Assembly: GCA_031287655.1 (NCBI GenBank)
Contig: JAITSR010000267.1
Coordinates: forward strand, 1 to 5,568
Origin: Clostridiales bacterium
GTDB taxonomy: Bacteria; Bacillota; Clostridia; WRLR01
Direction: 5' to 3'
DNA: 5,568 nt
Under the pieces are notes generated by a model. The model was not told where the DNA came from. It did no database searches and saw nothing but the letters and a program-made list of their open reading frames with translations. This document shows, piece after piece, positions 1 through 5,568 of this stretch. The stretch's first letter is position 1, and each line of letters begins with the position of its first letter. The translations under genes were made by a program, and so were the position numbers.

Positions 1-497
1 CGCATAATGATAACATTCATCGTGGACAGCGAACCGGGGATAATAATTGCCCAAATAGTGTCCACAAAATTCAATCCGGAGATTACCAGATATGTCGGTA
101 TCATCCCGCCGGAAAAAAACATTGTGACAATGATCATTCTGGTCAAGAATCCCCGCAGCATGAAATTTTTCCGCGACAGCACATAGGCAAAACTAACGGT
201 CAGCGTAATACCAATCAGCCAGTTCCCCACCACATAAATCAGCGTGTTGCGGTATCCCAGCGGGATGGTTTCATTTCGCAGCACCAGCGCGTAACCATCC
301 AGCGTGAAGCCCAGCGGAAGGATAAGCGGTCCCCGTGACGCGGACAGCAAGTTCGGCTCAGAAATCGACGCAAACAGCACATACAGCATGGGGTATACGC
401 AGACGATTATCATCCCCAGCATAAGCGCGACATTCGTAATATCAAAGGCAAGCTCCAGCGGCTTGCGCTTATAACCCGCGACTACATGGGTATCCAT
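1..497 (-). CDS. Carbohydrate ABC transporter permease, LplC/YtcP type (partial, 3' end outside window)
   Basis: This is an inner-membrane permease subunit of a sugar or oligosaccharide importer. It would pair with the LplB-like permease encoded just upstream. The window holds the first 165 residues; the C-terminal part with the EAA loop lies beyond the left edge. I translated it from the ATG at 495-497. Visible are a hydrophobic segment at about 22-44, another at about 86-107, a third at about 118-139 and the start of a fourth at about 148. The stretch at 128-137 (FSGGMIPTYL), followed by WAIIIPG at 149-155, is a hallmark of LplC/YtcP permeases. The start is supported by GGAAGG seven bases upstream and by a gap of only 20-odd bases to the stop of the preceding gene, which indicates one operon. 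Relatives in Bacillus (YtcP, with YteP and YtcQ) import pectin-derived saccharides using a shared ATPase. The substrate here cannot be read, because no binding protein or glycosidase is in view. Confidence 0.93.
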   Translation of the reverse strand, partial: MDTHVVAGYKRKPLELAFDITNVALMLGMIIVCVYPMLYVLFASISEPNLLSASRGPLILPLGFTLDGYALVLRNETIPLGYRNTLIYVVGNWLIGITLTVSFAYVLSRKNFMLRGFLTRMIIVTMFFSGGMIPTYLVISGLNFVDTIWAIIIPGSLSTMNVIIM

Positions 498-504
498 TTT
501 TTTA

Positions 505-510
505 CCTTCC
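505..510 (-). promoter_or_regulatory. Ribosome binding site of the LplC-like permease gene
   Basis: GGAAGG on the minus strand, seven bases before the ATG at 495-497. It lies in the short gap after the LplB-like stop codon and fixes the start of the second permease. Confidence 0.75.
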
Positions 511-518
511 TTTTCATT

Positions 519-1517
519 CTACCATAGAGAGTTCTCACTGATTTTCGACGAAAGTTTATTCGCGCCCACCAGAAACAGGCAATTGATTACGGAGTTGAAC
601 AGCCCCACCGCCGAGCTGTAGGCAAAATCCGCCTGGATAAGCCCGCGCCTGTATATAAATGTAGAAATAACATCGGCGGTCTCCATTGTAAGGTCGTTGT
701 ACAGCAGCAAAACTTTTTCAAAGCCCACGCTCATGAGTCCGCCCATTCTAAGGATGAGCATGATTGTCACTGTGGGGGCGATACCCGGCAAGGTTATATT
801 CCATATCTTTTGGAACCGCCCCGCTCCGTCTATGTCCGCCGCATCGAATAGTTCCTTGTTAATGCCGGACAGCGCGGCAAGGTATAGGATACTGCCCCAT
901 CCCGCTTCCTGCCAGATGCCGGAAGCGATATATACTGAGCGAAACGCTTTGGGGTTTTGCAAGATGGAACTTCGCCCACCGCCGAAGAAGGCGATGATGT
1001 CATTAAAGATTCCCCGCTCGGCTGAAAAACTCATTATCAAAGAGCAGACAACCATAATAGAGATAAAATGCGGCACATATGTAAACGTTTGCGCCACTCT
1101 CATAAATTTGCGGGAACGAAGCTCGTTCAGCAGCAAAGCGAATATGATCGGCACCGGGAAACCCCACAGCAGCGAGTAAAAACTCAGCAAAAATGTATTG
1201 CGCAGCAGCCGCTCAAAGTAATAACTGTTGAAGAAATCCGCAAAGTATTTGAAGCCCACCCAAGGCGATCCGAAAATGCTCATGCCCGGCGTATAGGATT
1301 TGAAGGCGATGATGATGCCATACATGGGGGCGTAATTAAAAATAAGGTAGTACGCCAGCCCGGGCAGCATTAGTAAATACAACATGGTGTTATAGCGCAT
1401 ATCCTTGCCCAGCCGATGGAAGAATCTCTCGCCCTTTGGCAATGGCTCGCGCAATTTTCTTTTGTTCTTTCTGTCAACGATCCCGGTGGCAACCGAGCCA
1501 TGCCCTGTTCCGTCCAT
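519..1517 (-). CDS. Carbohydrate ABC transporter permease, LplB/YteP type
   Basis: First permease of a sugar ABC importer, 332 residues with the start chosen here. After a basic, hydrophilic N-terminus of about 42 residues come six likely membrane segments (roughly 43-72, 107-131, 147-166, 197-217, 246-263 and 300-321). The cytoplasmic EAA loop that contacts the ATPase is at about 220-244, with core AADIDGAGRFQKIWNITLPG, and KVLLLYN follows at about 268-274. All of this is typical of LplB/YteP proteins, usually about 300-320 residues. The frame is open back to 1607, but a good promoter has its -10 box at 1587-1592. That would put the ATGs at 1607 and 1586 outside or at the very edge of the transcript, so I use the ATG at 1515-1517. 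It is preceded by a G-rich run (GGGGTGGGGG), a weak ribosome site. The LplC-like gene follows 21 bases downstream. No ATPase gene is visible, as is usual for this class, which often borrows an MsmX-like ATPase encoded elsewhere. Confidence 0.92.
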   Translation of the reverse strand: MDGTGHGSVATGIVDRKNKRKLREPLPKGERFFHRLGKDMRYNTMLYLLMLPGLAYYLIFNYAPMYGIIIAFKSYTPGMSIFGSPWVGFKYFADFFNSYYFERLLRNTFLLSFYSLLWGFPVPIIFALLLNELRSRKFMRVAQTFTYVPHFISIMVVCSLIMSFSAERGIFNDIIAFFGGGRSSILQNPKAFRSVYIASGIWQEAGWGSILYLAALSGINKELFDAADIDGAGRFQKIWNITLPGIAPTVTIMLILRMGGLMSVGFEKVLLLYNDLTMETADVISTFIYRRGLIQADFAYSSAVGLFNSVINCLFLVGANKLSSKISENSLW

Positions 1518-1586
1518 CCCCCACCCCGATACATTCTTTGTGAAAATTTTATAAATCTTCCGTCCAAAATCGTTCTCTGCGAGCAT

Positions 1587-1615
1587 AATATACGACGGAT
1601 GGACCATGATAACAA
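1587..1615 (-). promoter_or_regulatory. Probable sigma-A type promoter of the sugar permease operon
   Basis: Reading the minus strand, TTGTTA (1610-1615, four of six consensus bases) is separated by exactly 17 bases from TATATT (1587-1592, five of six). Transcription would begin near 1579-1580, leaving a leader of about 60 bases before the ATG at 1517. This is the strongest two-box promoter I see in the window, and it argues against the more upstream in-frame ATGs. Confidence 0.6.
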
Positions 1616-1632
1616 GTAACGAATTTAACGAT

Positions 1633-1641
1633 TGCTATAAT
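1633..1641 (+). promoter_or_regulatory. Candidate extended -10 promoter for trkA-trkH (distal)
   Basis: TGCTATAAT is a perfect TATAAT with the extended TGn motif. No good -35 box sits 17 bases upstream (CAAGTA at 1613-1618), so it would depend on the extended -10. Start of transcription would be near 1648, giving a leader of about 80 bases for trkA. Its -35 position overlaps the -35 box of the divergent permease promoter. Confidence 0.45.
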
Positions 1642-1712
1642 AGAAATGCGAAAAATCCGGTTTTTTTTGAATTGTTACCGGTATGATTGATCTTTCCTCG
1701 CGCGCGGCTTTG

Positions 1713-1721
1713 TGGTATGCT
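1713..1721 (+). promoter_or_regulatory. Candidate extended -10 promoter for trkA-trkH (proximal, would give a leaderless mRNA)
   Basis: TGGTATGCT has the TGn extension and a four-of-six -10 box (TATGCT at 1716-1721). It ends seven bases before the trkA ATG, so transcription would start at or next to the A of the start codon. TTGATC at 1687-1692 is too far upstream (23 bases) to be a normal -35. The absence of a Shine-Dalgarno sequence before trkA fits a leaderless message, but this remains inference. Confidence 0.35.
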
Positions 1722-1728
1722 GTAGCTT

Positions 1729-3102
1729 ATGAAAATCATCATTATCGGCGACGGCAAGGTCGGCAATAACCTCGCCGAAAACCTCACAAAAGACGCGGGT
1801 AACGATATTACGATCATCGACAAGAACGCGGAGACGCTACGCGACACGATCGAGAATCTCGACGTCCGCTGTATCCGCGGGAACGGCGTGAGCACGGGCA
1901 TCCTGCTCGAGGCGGGCGTCCGCGGCGTCAACCTCCTGATCGCCGCGACGTCGAGCGACGAGATGAACATGGTCTGCTGCCTGACGGCAAAAAAGCTCGG
2001 GGCGGAGCGCACAATCGCGCGCATCCGCGACCCCGAATACGCGGACGAGCTCTCGCAGCTCAAAGAGGACCTCGGGCTGGACCTTGTGATCAACCCGGAG
2101 CAGGCAGTCGCGGGCGAGATCGTAAAGCTGCTTGAGTTTCCGTCCGCCGCGCATGTCGAAATCTTCGCGAAGGGCCGCGTCGAGATGGTCGAAATCCGCG
2201 TGACCGGCGCGATGTCGATCCTGAACATGTCGATACGCGAGATCGCGAACAAGGTCTCCTCGTCGATTTTGATCGGCGCGATCCAGCGCGCGGACAGTCA
2301 GGTCCTGATCCCGAACGGCGACGCCCGCATCCGCGAGGGCGACGTGATCTACCTCGTCGGTCTCCCCTCGAACGTGTTTCGCTTCTGCACGAAAATCGGG
2401 ATGCACATTCAGAAAATCAAAAACGTGATGATCGTCGGCGGGGGCCGGATCGCCTATTACCTCGCGAAATACCTCGACGAGATCGACATCAGATCCAAGA
2501 TCATCGAAATCGACCACGCGCGCTGCGTCGCGCTCTCCGAGCTGCTGCCGGACTCGCTCGTAATCCATGGCGACGGCTCGGACGACAAGGTGCTCTATTC
2601 CGAGAACCTGCGCGACATGGACAGCTTCATCTCGGTCACGGGCATCGACGAGGAAAACCTGATGACCGCGCTGCTCGCAAAGCGCTGCGGCGTACCAAAG
2701 GTCGTCGCGAAGATCAACCGCACGGGCTACACCGAGGTAATCAACGACATGGGCATCGACAACCTCGTCCGGCCGAAGGAGATCACGGCGAACTATATCC
2801 TGCGCTATGTGCGCGGGCTCGAGAACGCGATGGGCAACCCGGTCGACACGCTCTATCCGATCATTGGCGGGCAGGCAGAGGTGATCGAGTTCACGGCGCG
2901 CGCGACGTCCAAGCTGCTCGACATCCCGCTCAAAAAGCTCCGCCTTGTAGAAGGCGTGCTCGTCGCGGTCGTTGTCCGCAAAAACGACGCGATCATCCCG
3001 CACGGCAACGACGCGATCCGGCTGAACGACAACGTGATCCTGATCACAAAAGGGCTCGCGCTCGCCGACCTCGACGACATCCTCGACGAGACGCCGACAT
3101 GA
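1729..3102 (+). CDS. trkA: Trk system potassium transporter regulatory subunit TrkA
   Basis: Cytoplasmic NAD(H)-binding regulator that forms a ring on the TrkH membrane subunit and gates potassium uptake. It has 457 residues, close to the usual length of about 458, and has the tandem layout of full-size TrkA. The first RCK_N Rossmann domain is at about 1-125, with GDGKVG at 7-12 and the ribose-binding acid D31 (TIIDKN). RCK_C is at about 140-225. The second RCK_N is at about 232-350, with GGGRIA at 237-242 and acid E260. The second RCK_C is at about 370-455. Two Rossmann/RCK pairs distinguish it from the single-unit KtrA type. The ATG at 1729 starts directly with the first beta strand (MKIIIIGDG), so no earlier start is needed. 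No ribosome site is visible before it. The stop overlaps the trkH start by 4 bp. Codons are strongly biased to G or C in the third position, unlike the flanking permease genes. Confidence 0.97.
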   Translation: MKIIIIGDGKVGNNLAENLTKDAGNDITIIDKNAETLRDTIENLDVRCIRGNGVSTGILLEAGVRGVNLLIAATSSDEMNMVCCLTAKKLGAERTIARIRDPEYADELSQLKEDLGLDLVINPEQAVAGEIVKLLEFPSAAHVEIFAKGRVEMVEIRVTGAMSILNMSIREIANKVSSSILIGAIQRADSQVLIPNGDARIREGDVIYLVGLPSNVFRFCTKIGMHIQKIKNVMIVGGGRIAYYLAKYLDEIDIRSKIIEIDHARCVALSELLPDSLVIHGDGSDDKVLYSENLRDMDSFISVTGIDEENLMTALLAKRCGVPKVVAKINRTGYTEVINDMGIDNLVRPKEITANYILRYVRGLENAMGNPVDTLYPIIGGQAEVIEFTARATSKLLDIPLKKLRLVEGVLVAVVVRKNDAIIPHGNDAIRLNDNVILITKGLALADLDDILDETPT

Positions 3103-4643
3103 ACCACCGAATGATCATAAGGAGTCTCGGACTCCTGCTGCTGATTGAAGCCGCTTGTATGCTGCCCGCGCTGATTGTGTCGCTGATCTACGGCGGCGGC
3201 TTGGGAAGCCCGGGCGGTTTGGGCGACGGAGTCGCAGGCTTGGGAAGCCCGGACGGCTTGGGCGGAGTCGGCGGTTTGGGCGGCGGCGAGGGCGACGCTC
3301 CCGCCTTCGTCCTTTCGATCCTCGCGCTCGCCGCCGTCGGGGGCGCGATGGCGCGCGTCCGACCAAAGACGACCAATATCTACGCGAAGGACGGTTTTGC
3401 GATCGTCGGCTTCGGCTGGCTCCTGATGTCGGTCCTCGGCGCCGCGCCGTTCCTTTTGAGCGGGGCGGTCCCCTCCCCCGTCGACGCGGTGTTCGAGTCG
3501 ATCTCGGGCTTTAGCACGACGGGCGCGAGCATCATCAAAAACGTCGAGGCGCTGCCGCATGGCATCCTTTTTTGGCGCAGCTTCGCGCACTGGATCGGCG
3601 GGCTCGGCTTCCTTTTGCTGATGCTCGCGATTTTGCCGACCGCGCGCGCAAACACCGTCCACATTATGAAGGCCGAGAGCCCCGGCCCCGCGCCCGAAAA
3701 ATTCGTGCCGCAAATCCGCCGTGTCGCAAAAATCCTCTACGGCATCTACGTCGCGCTGACGTTCGCGGAGGTCATTTTCCTGCTGTGCGGCGGCGTGCCG
3801 CTCTTTGACGCGCTGATCCACGCTTTCGGCACGACGAGCACGGGCGGCTTTTCAAACAAGAACTTCAGCATCGGCTCATTTCACAGCGTCTATGTGGAAA
3901 ACGTCGTGATGGCCTTCATGCTGCTGTGCGGCGTCAACTTTACGCTGTACCACGCGCTTCTCAGGCGCAATTTTTCGGCGTTTCTGCATGACGAGGAGTT
4001 CCGCTTTTACGCGCTCGCGATCCTCACGGCCTCGTTCTTGATCGCTTTTAACACATTCGGGCAAGCGTTCGCGAGTTTTGGGGAAGCGCTGCGCCACGGC
4101 TTTTTTCAGGTGATCGCCCAGATCACGACGACCGCCTACGCGACGGCTGATTTTTCCAAGTGGCCGACGTTCAGCAAGTGCGTCATGCTGTTCCTGATGC
4201 TGTGCGGCGCGTCCGCGAGTTCGACGGGCGGCGGTTTAAAATGCGTCCGCGTGATCCTGCTCGTGAAGATCGCGCGGCGCGAGGTCGAACGTCTGATCCA
4301 CCCCCGCTCTGTGCGGGCCGTGAAGCTGAACGGCAAGGCGGTCGAGGAGGAGACGCTCTCCGGCGTCGTCGTCTTTTTCTTTTTGTATGTCGCGACGATC
4401 GTCGTCGCAACGTTACTCGTATCAGCTGAGGGCAGGGACATCGTCTCGACGTGGACGGCCGTACTCGCCTCGATCAGCAACAACGGCACAGGGCTCGGGA
4501 TGGTCAGCAACATGGGCAGCTTTGCCGACTTTTCGGTCGCGAGCAAGATTGTGCTGCTCGTCTGTATGTTCGTCGGGCGGCTCGAAATCTACCCCGTACT
4601 GCTGCTGAGTATGCCGACGTTCTGGCGGCGCGTGAACATTTGA
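3099..4643 (+). CDS. trkH: Trk potassium transporter membrane subunit TrkH
   Basis: Channel-like membrane subunit of the Trk potassium uptake system, the partner of TrkA. It has 514 residues, against about 480 for the family. It contains the four P-loop repeats of the TrkH/KtrB superfamily: GFSTTGAS (filter G142), TSTGGF (G249), TTTAYATADF (A346 where glycine is expected) and NNGTGLG (G463). Other TrkH signatures are HWIGGLGF after the first loop and VGRLEIYPVLLL near the C-terminus. Membrane segments fill most of the rest, beginning at about 8-31 and 67-87. Between these two lies a Gly-rich repetitive stretch (about 32-66) that accounts for most of the excess length. The ATG at 3099 overlaps the trkA stop (ATGA) and has no clear ribosome site of its own, so translation is probably coupled. 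Two features are odd: the alanine in filter loop 3 and the Gly-rich insertion. Family assignment is nearly certain; normal potassium selectivity is not. Confidence 0.96.
   Translation: MNHRMIIRSLGLLLLIEAACMLPALIVSLIYGGGLGSPGGLGDGVAGLGSPDGLGGVGGLGGGEGDAPAFVLSILALAAVGGAMARVRPKTTNIYAKDGFAIVGFGWLLMSVLGAAPFLLSGAVPSPVDAVFESISGFSTTGASIIKNVEALPHGILFWRSFAHWIGGLGFLLLMLAILPTARANTVHIMKAESPGPAPEKFVPQIRRVAKILYGIYVALTFAEVIFLLCGGVPLFDALIHAFGTTSTGGFSNKNFSIGSFHSVYVENVVMAFMLLCGVNFTLYHALLRRNFSAFLHDEEFRFYALAILTASFLIAFNTFGQAFASFGEALRHGFFQVIAQITTTAYATADFSKWPTFSKCVMLFLMLCGASASSTGGGLKCVRVILLVKIARREVERLIHPRSVRAVKLNGKAVEEETLSGVVVFFFLYVATIVVATLLVSAEGRDIVSTWTAVLASISNNGTGLGMVSNMGSFADFSVASKIVLLVCMFVGRLEIYPVLLLSMPTFWRRVNI
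3198..3297 (+). repeat. In-frame 39-base repeat encoding a Gly-rich loop in TrkH
   Basis: A 39-base unit beginning GGCTTGGGAAGCCCGG at 3198 recurs at 3237, and the second copy runs into further GGCGGTTTGGGCGG-like fragments up to about 3297. Each copy opens with the same 13-base hairpin (GGCTT, loop GGG, AAGCC) at 3198-3210 and 3237-3249. In frame it encodes GLGSPGGLGDGVA and then GLGSPDGLGGVGGLGGGEG (TrkH residues about 34-65). This segment lies in the predicted extracytoplasmic loop between the first two membrane helices. It is a low-complexity expansion rather than a known domain. Confidence 0.85.
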
Positions 4644-4681
4644 ACAGACACACTGAACATCAATGCGGAGACTTGTCCCCA
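4644..4681. other. Convergent intergenic gap between trkH and the TOPRIM gene
   Basis: Only 38 bases separate two genes that read toward each other. I see no GC-rich stem with a T-run on either strand. The best fold, GGAGAC-TT-GTCCCC at about 4665-4678, has a mismatch and a two-base loop. The minus-strand reading TGGGGACAAGTCTCC resembles the GGGGAC-type ends common in Firmicute intergenic repeats. The gap also marks the change from GC-rich to more balanced base composition. Confidence 0.5.
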
Positions 4682-5389
4682 TCAGAGTAACATGGCTGCG
4701 CGTATGTTTGCGACAACGCTTGGTTCCGGTGGCATATCAGGTTCTTTGTCAGATACCTTGAATCCCTGTTTTAGCGCAGCATAAATAAACTTGTCCATCT
4801 TGGCTTTTTCGTTTGGTTCCCACCAAGGCGCGTCATCATCATTATTCGGGATTTTCCATGTATCTGTTGCTTTCTTTATGATGCCTGTTAATGAGTCATA
4901 CTCTGGCTGAGGCTGAACAGGGAATCCATATGAAGCAAGCAAATCGCTTTCCAGACAGCCGACGCCTTTATGTGGTACATTGACACCGCGTACAGCGACT
5001 TCTGTTTCGTTACCGCTAAGTCTATCAAGTAACCAAAATGAGCTTGAAGCATCAAGCGTTGCAGCCGCCAACGAACTCGAAATGTAGGTCAATCGACTAT
5101 CTGTTGACCTTGCGTAATGGGCAAACGGCTCAACTACGCCTTCGTCGGTGTCAATGACTAGTATGATTCCCCTAAAACCGCGTCTCCCGATATCGTTAGC
5201 TACCGTATCAATATGCTCATCCCAACTATTCATGTTGAGAGCTTTGCCTTTTCCGCCTGCCCCAAGTACTTCGCATGAAACAGGAGGGTCGCTGCCTTTC
5301 AAGTAAGCTTTATATACAGATACATCCGAGATGCCTTCTGCGATTATGAGCCATTCGTATTGATTTCCCTTCTTGTTCTGGGCTTTCAT
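4682..5389 (-). CDS. Small TOPRIM-fold protein (DUF3226-like), partner of an AAA ATPase
   Basis: A 235-residue soluble protein that I read as a TOPRIM-fold putative nuclease or nucleotidyl-transfer protein. Visible signatures are a first strand ending in the catalytic-type glutamate (WLIIAEGISD, E18), a Gly/Lys loop LGAGGKGKAL at 42-51, the metal-binding DxD motif in ILVIDTDEG (D80, D82), GVGCLESDLL at 142-151 (E147), and KAKMDKFIYAAL at 195-206. The E...DxD order is the TOPRIM pattern, and the LE and KxK motifs are reminiscent of DUF3226 and AriB-like proteins. I chose the ATG at 5387-5389 because it overlaps the stop of the preceding ATPase gene (ATGA) and has GGAGGT six bases upstream. A GTG at 5404 in the same frame would destroy that spacing. 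It has no membrane segment. In OLD and PARIS-type systems such proteins are effector nucleases controlled by an ATPase, and the gene order here agrees. The exact family name and the activity are inference. Confidence 0.8.
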   Translation of the reverse strand: MKAQNKKGNQYEWLIIAEGISDVSVYKAYLKGSDPPVSCEVLGAGGKGKALNMNSWDEHIDTVANDIGRRGFRGIILVIDTDEGVVEPFAHYARSTDSRLTYISSSLAAATLDASSSFWLLDRLSGNETEVAVRGVNVPHKGVGCLESDLLASYGFPVQPQPEYDSLTGIIKKATDTWKIPNNDDDAPWWEPNEKAKMDKFIYAALKQGFKVSDKEPDMPPEPSVVANIRAAMLL

Positions 5390-5568
5390 CCTCGCACCTC
5401 CCACTCGCCAGAGAGAATCCGTTCAAACTGCGTTGACTCGTAGGGAGTAGATACGATTTTACCCTCGCTCGATTTGTGAAGCCTTACAACGCTTCCGGCC
5501 TTGCCTTTGTCCGAGAAGGCGTCGCAGAATGCCCTGACACAGTCGTCGCTGTGACTTGTTGTAACAAA
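5386..5568 (-). CDS. AAA/ABC-type ATPase, C-terminal end only (5' part outside window)
   Basis: The frame is open from the right edge to a TGA at 5386-5388 and gives 60 residues. It begins with FVTTSHSDDCVRAF, which matches the region after the Walker B strand in AAA_15/AAA_21 (OLD-like) ATPases, where TTHS or TSHS carries the switch histidine and is followed by a D/KDC..AF helix. The tail ends in SGEWEVRG, a charged C-terminus like those I recall for ATPases with a TOPRIM gene immediately downstream. Walker A, Walker B and the ABC signature all lie outside the window. The stop overlaps the start of the TOPRIM gene by 4 bp, so the two are co-translated. I would expect an ATP-dependent sensor that holds or activates the TOPRIM partner. 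The fold call is fairly safe; the defence role is inferred from context. Confidence 0.75.
   Translation of the reverse strand, partial: FVTTSHSDDCVRAFCDAFSDKGKAGSVVRLHKSSEGKIVSTPYESTQFERILSGEWEVRG
5396..5401 (-). promoter_or_regulatory. Ribosome binding site of the TOPRIM gene
   Basis: GGAGGT on the minus strand, six bases before the ATG at 5387-5389 and inside the end of the ATPase gene. This strong site decides the start and lets the TOPRIM protein be made efficiently from the shared message. Confidence 0.8.

Noticed and set aside
1518..1607. In-frame 30-residue N-terminal extension of the LplB-like permease (ATGs at 1607 and 1586)
   Set aside because: The -10 box at 1587-1592 and the predicted transcription start near 1580 place these starts outside the message. 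Neither has a ribosome site, and the family does not need the extra residues.
1650..1670. AAAAATCCGG followed by a run of eight T, looking like an intrinsic terminator
   Set aside because: The stem would be almost only A:T pairs around a short CCGG loop, and no gene ends here. It is more likely an AT-rich part of the divergent control region.
1837..3003. Long open frame of 388 codons on the minus strand opposite trkA
   Set aside because: It is an antisense shadow produced by the strong G/C third-position bias of trkA. The translation is rich in D, R, V and H without domains, while the plus strand encodes an unmistakable TrkA.
2853..3821. Open frame of 322 codons on the minus strand spanning the trkA-trkH junction
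   Set aside because: It is low-complexity and highly charged, shows no recognisable fold, and overlaps two clear genes.
4633..4659. Three copies of TGAACA near the trkH stop
   Set aside because: The unit is too short and the spacing irregular; the first copy is within the trkH coding sequence. Chance is the simpler explanation.
5390..5404. GTG at 5404 as start of the TOPRIM gene
   Set aside because: The ATG at 5387-5389 has GGAGGT at ideal spacing and the ATGA overlap with the ATPase stop. Starting at the GTG would place the ribosome site inside the coding sequence.

Overview
The window looks like a stretch of chromosome from a Gram-positive, Clostridia-like Firmicute. The evidence is an LplB/LplC (YteP/YtcP-type) sugar-permease pair, a trkA-trkH potassium operon with a Clostridia-like TrkH, Firmicute-style promoters and ATGA-coupled genes. 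This assignment rests on protein style only. There is no rRNA or other marker gene.

Layout. (1) Positions 1-1517, minus strand: two permease genes of a carbohydrate ABC transporter. The LplB-like gene comes first and the LplC-like gene second; the second runs off the left edge. (2) Positions 1518-1728: a divergent control region with a good minus-strand promoter for the permease operon and two candidate extended -10 boxes for the potassium operon. (3) Positions 1729-4643, plus strand: trkA and trkH, overlapping by 4 bp, encoding the cytoplasmic NAD-binding regulator and the membrane channel-like subunit of a Trk potassium uptake system. This block is clearly richer in G+C than either flank. 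TrkH has a Gly-rich repeat insertion and an alanine where the third selectivity-filter glycine is expected. (4) Positions 4644-4681: a short convergent gap without a convincing terminator. (5) Positions 4682-5568, minus strand: the 3' end of an AAA/ABC-type ATPase gene, coupled by ATGA to a small gene for a TOPRIM-fold protein. The pair resembles ATPase-TOPRIM anti-phage modules of the OLD and PARIS kind, and is the most likely place for an undescribed system.

The three blocks are functionally separate: sugar import, potassium import, and a probable defence or DNA-transaction pair. All five genes are coding and intact within the window, except for the two cut by its edges. No tRNA, rRNA, CRISPR array, insertion sequence or origin was seen. 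No gene-free stretch exceeds about 210 bases.
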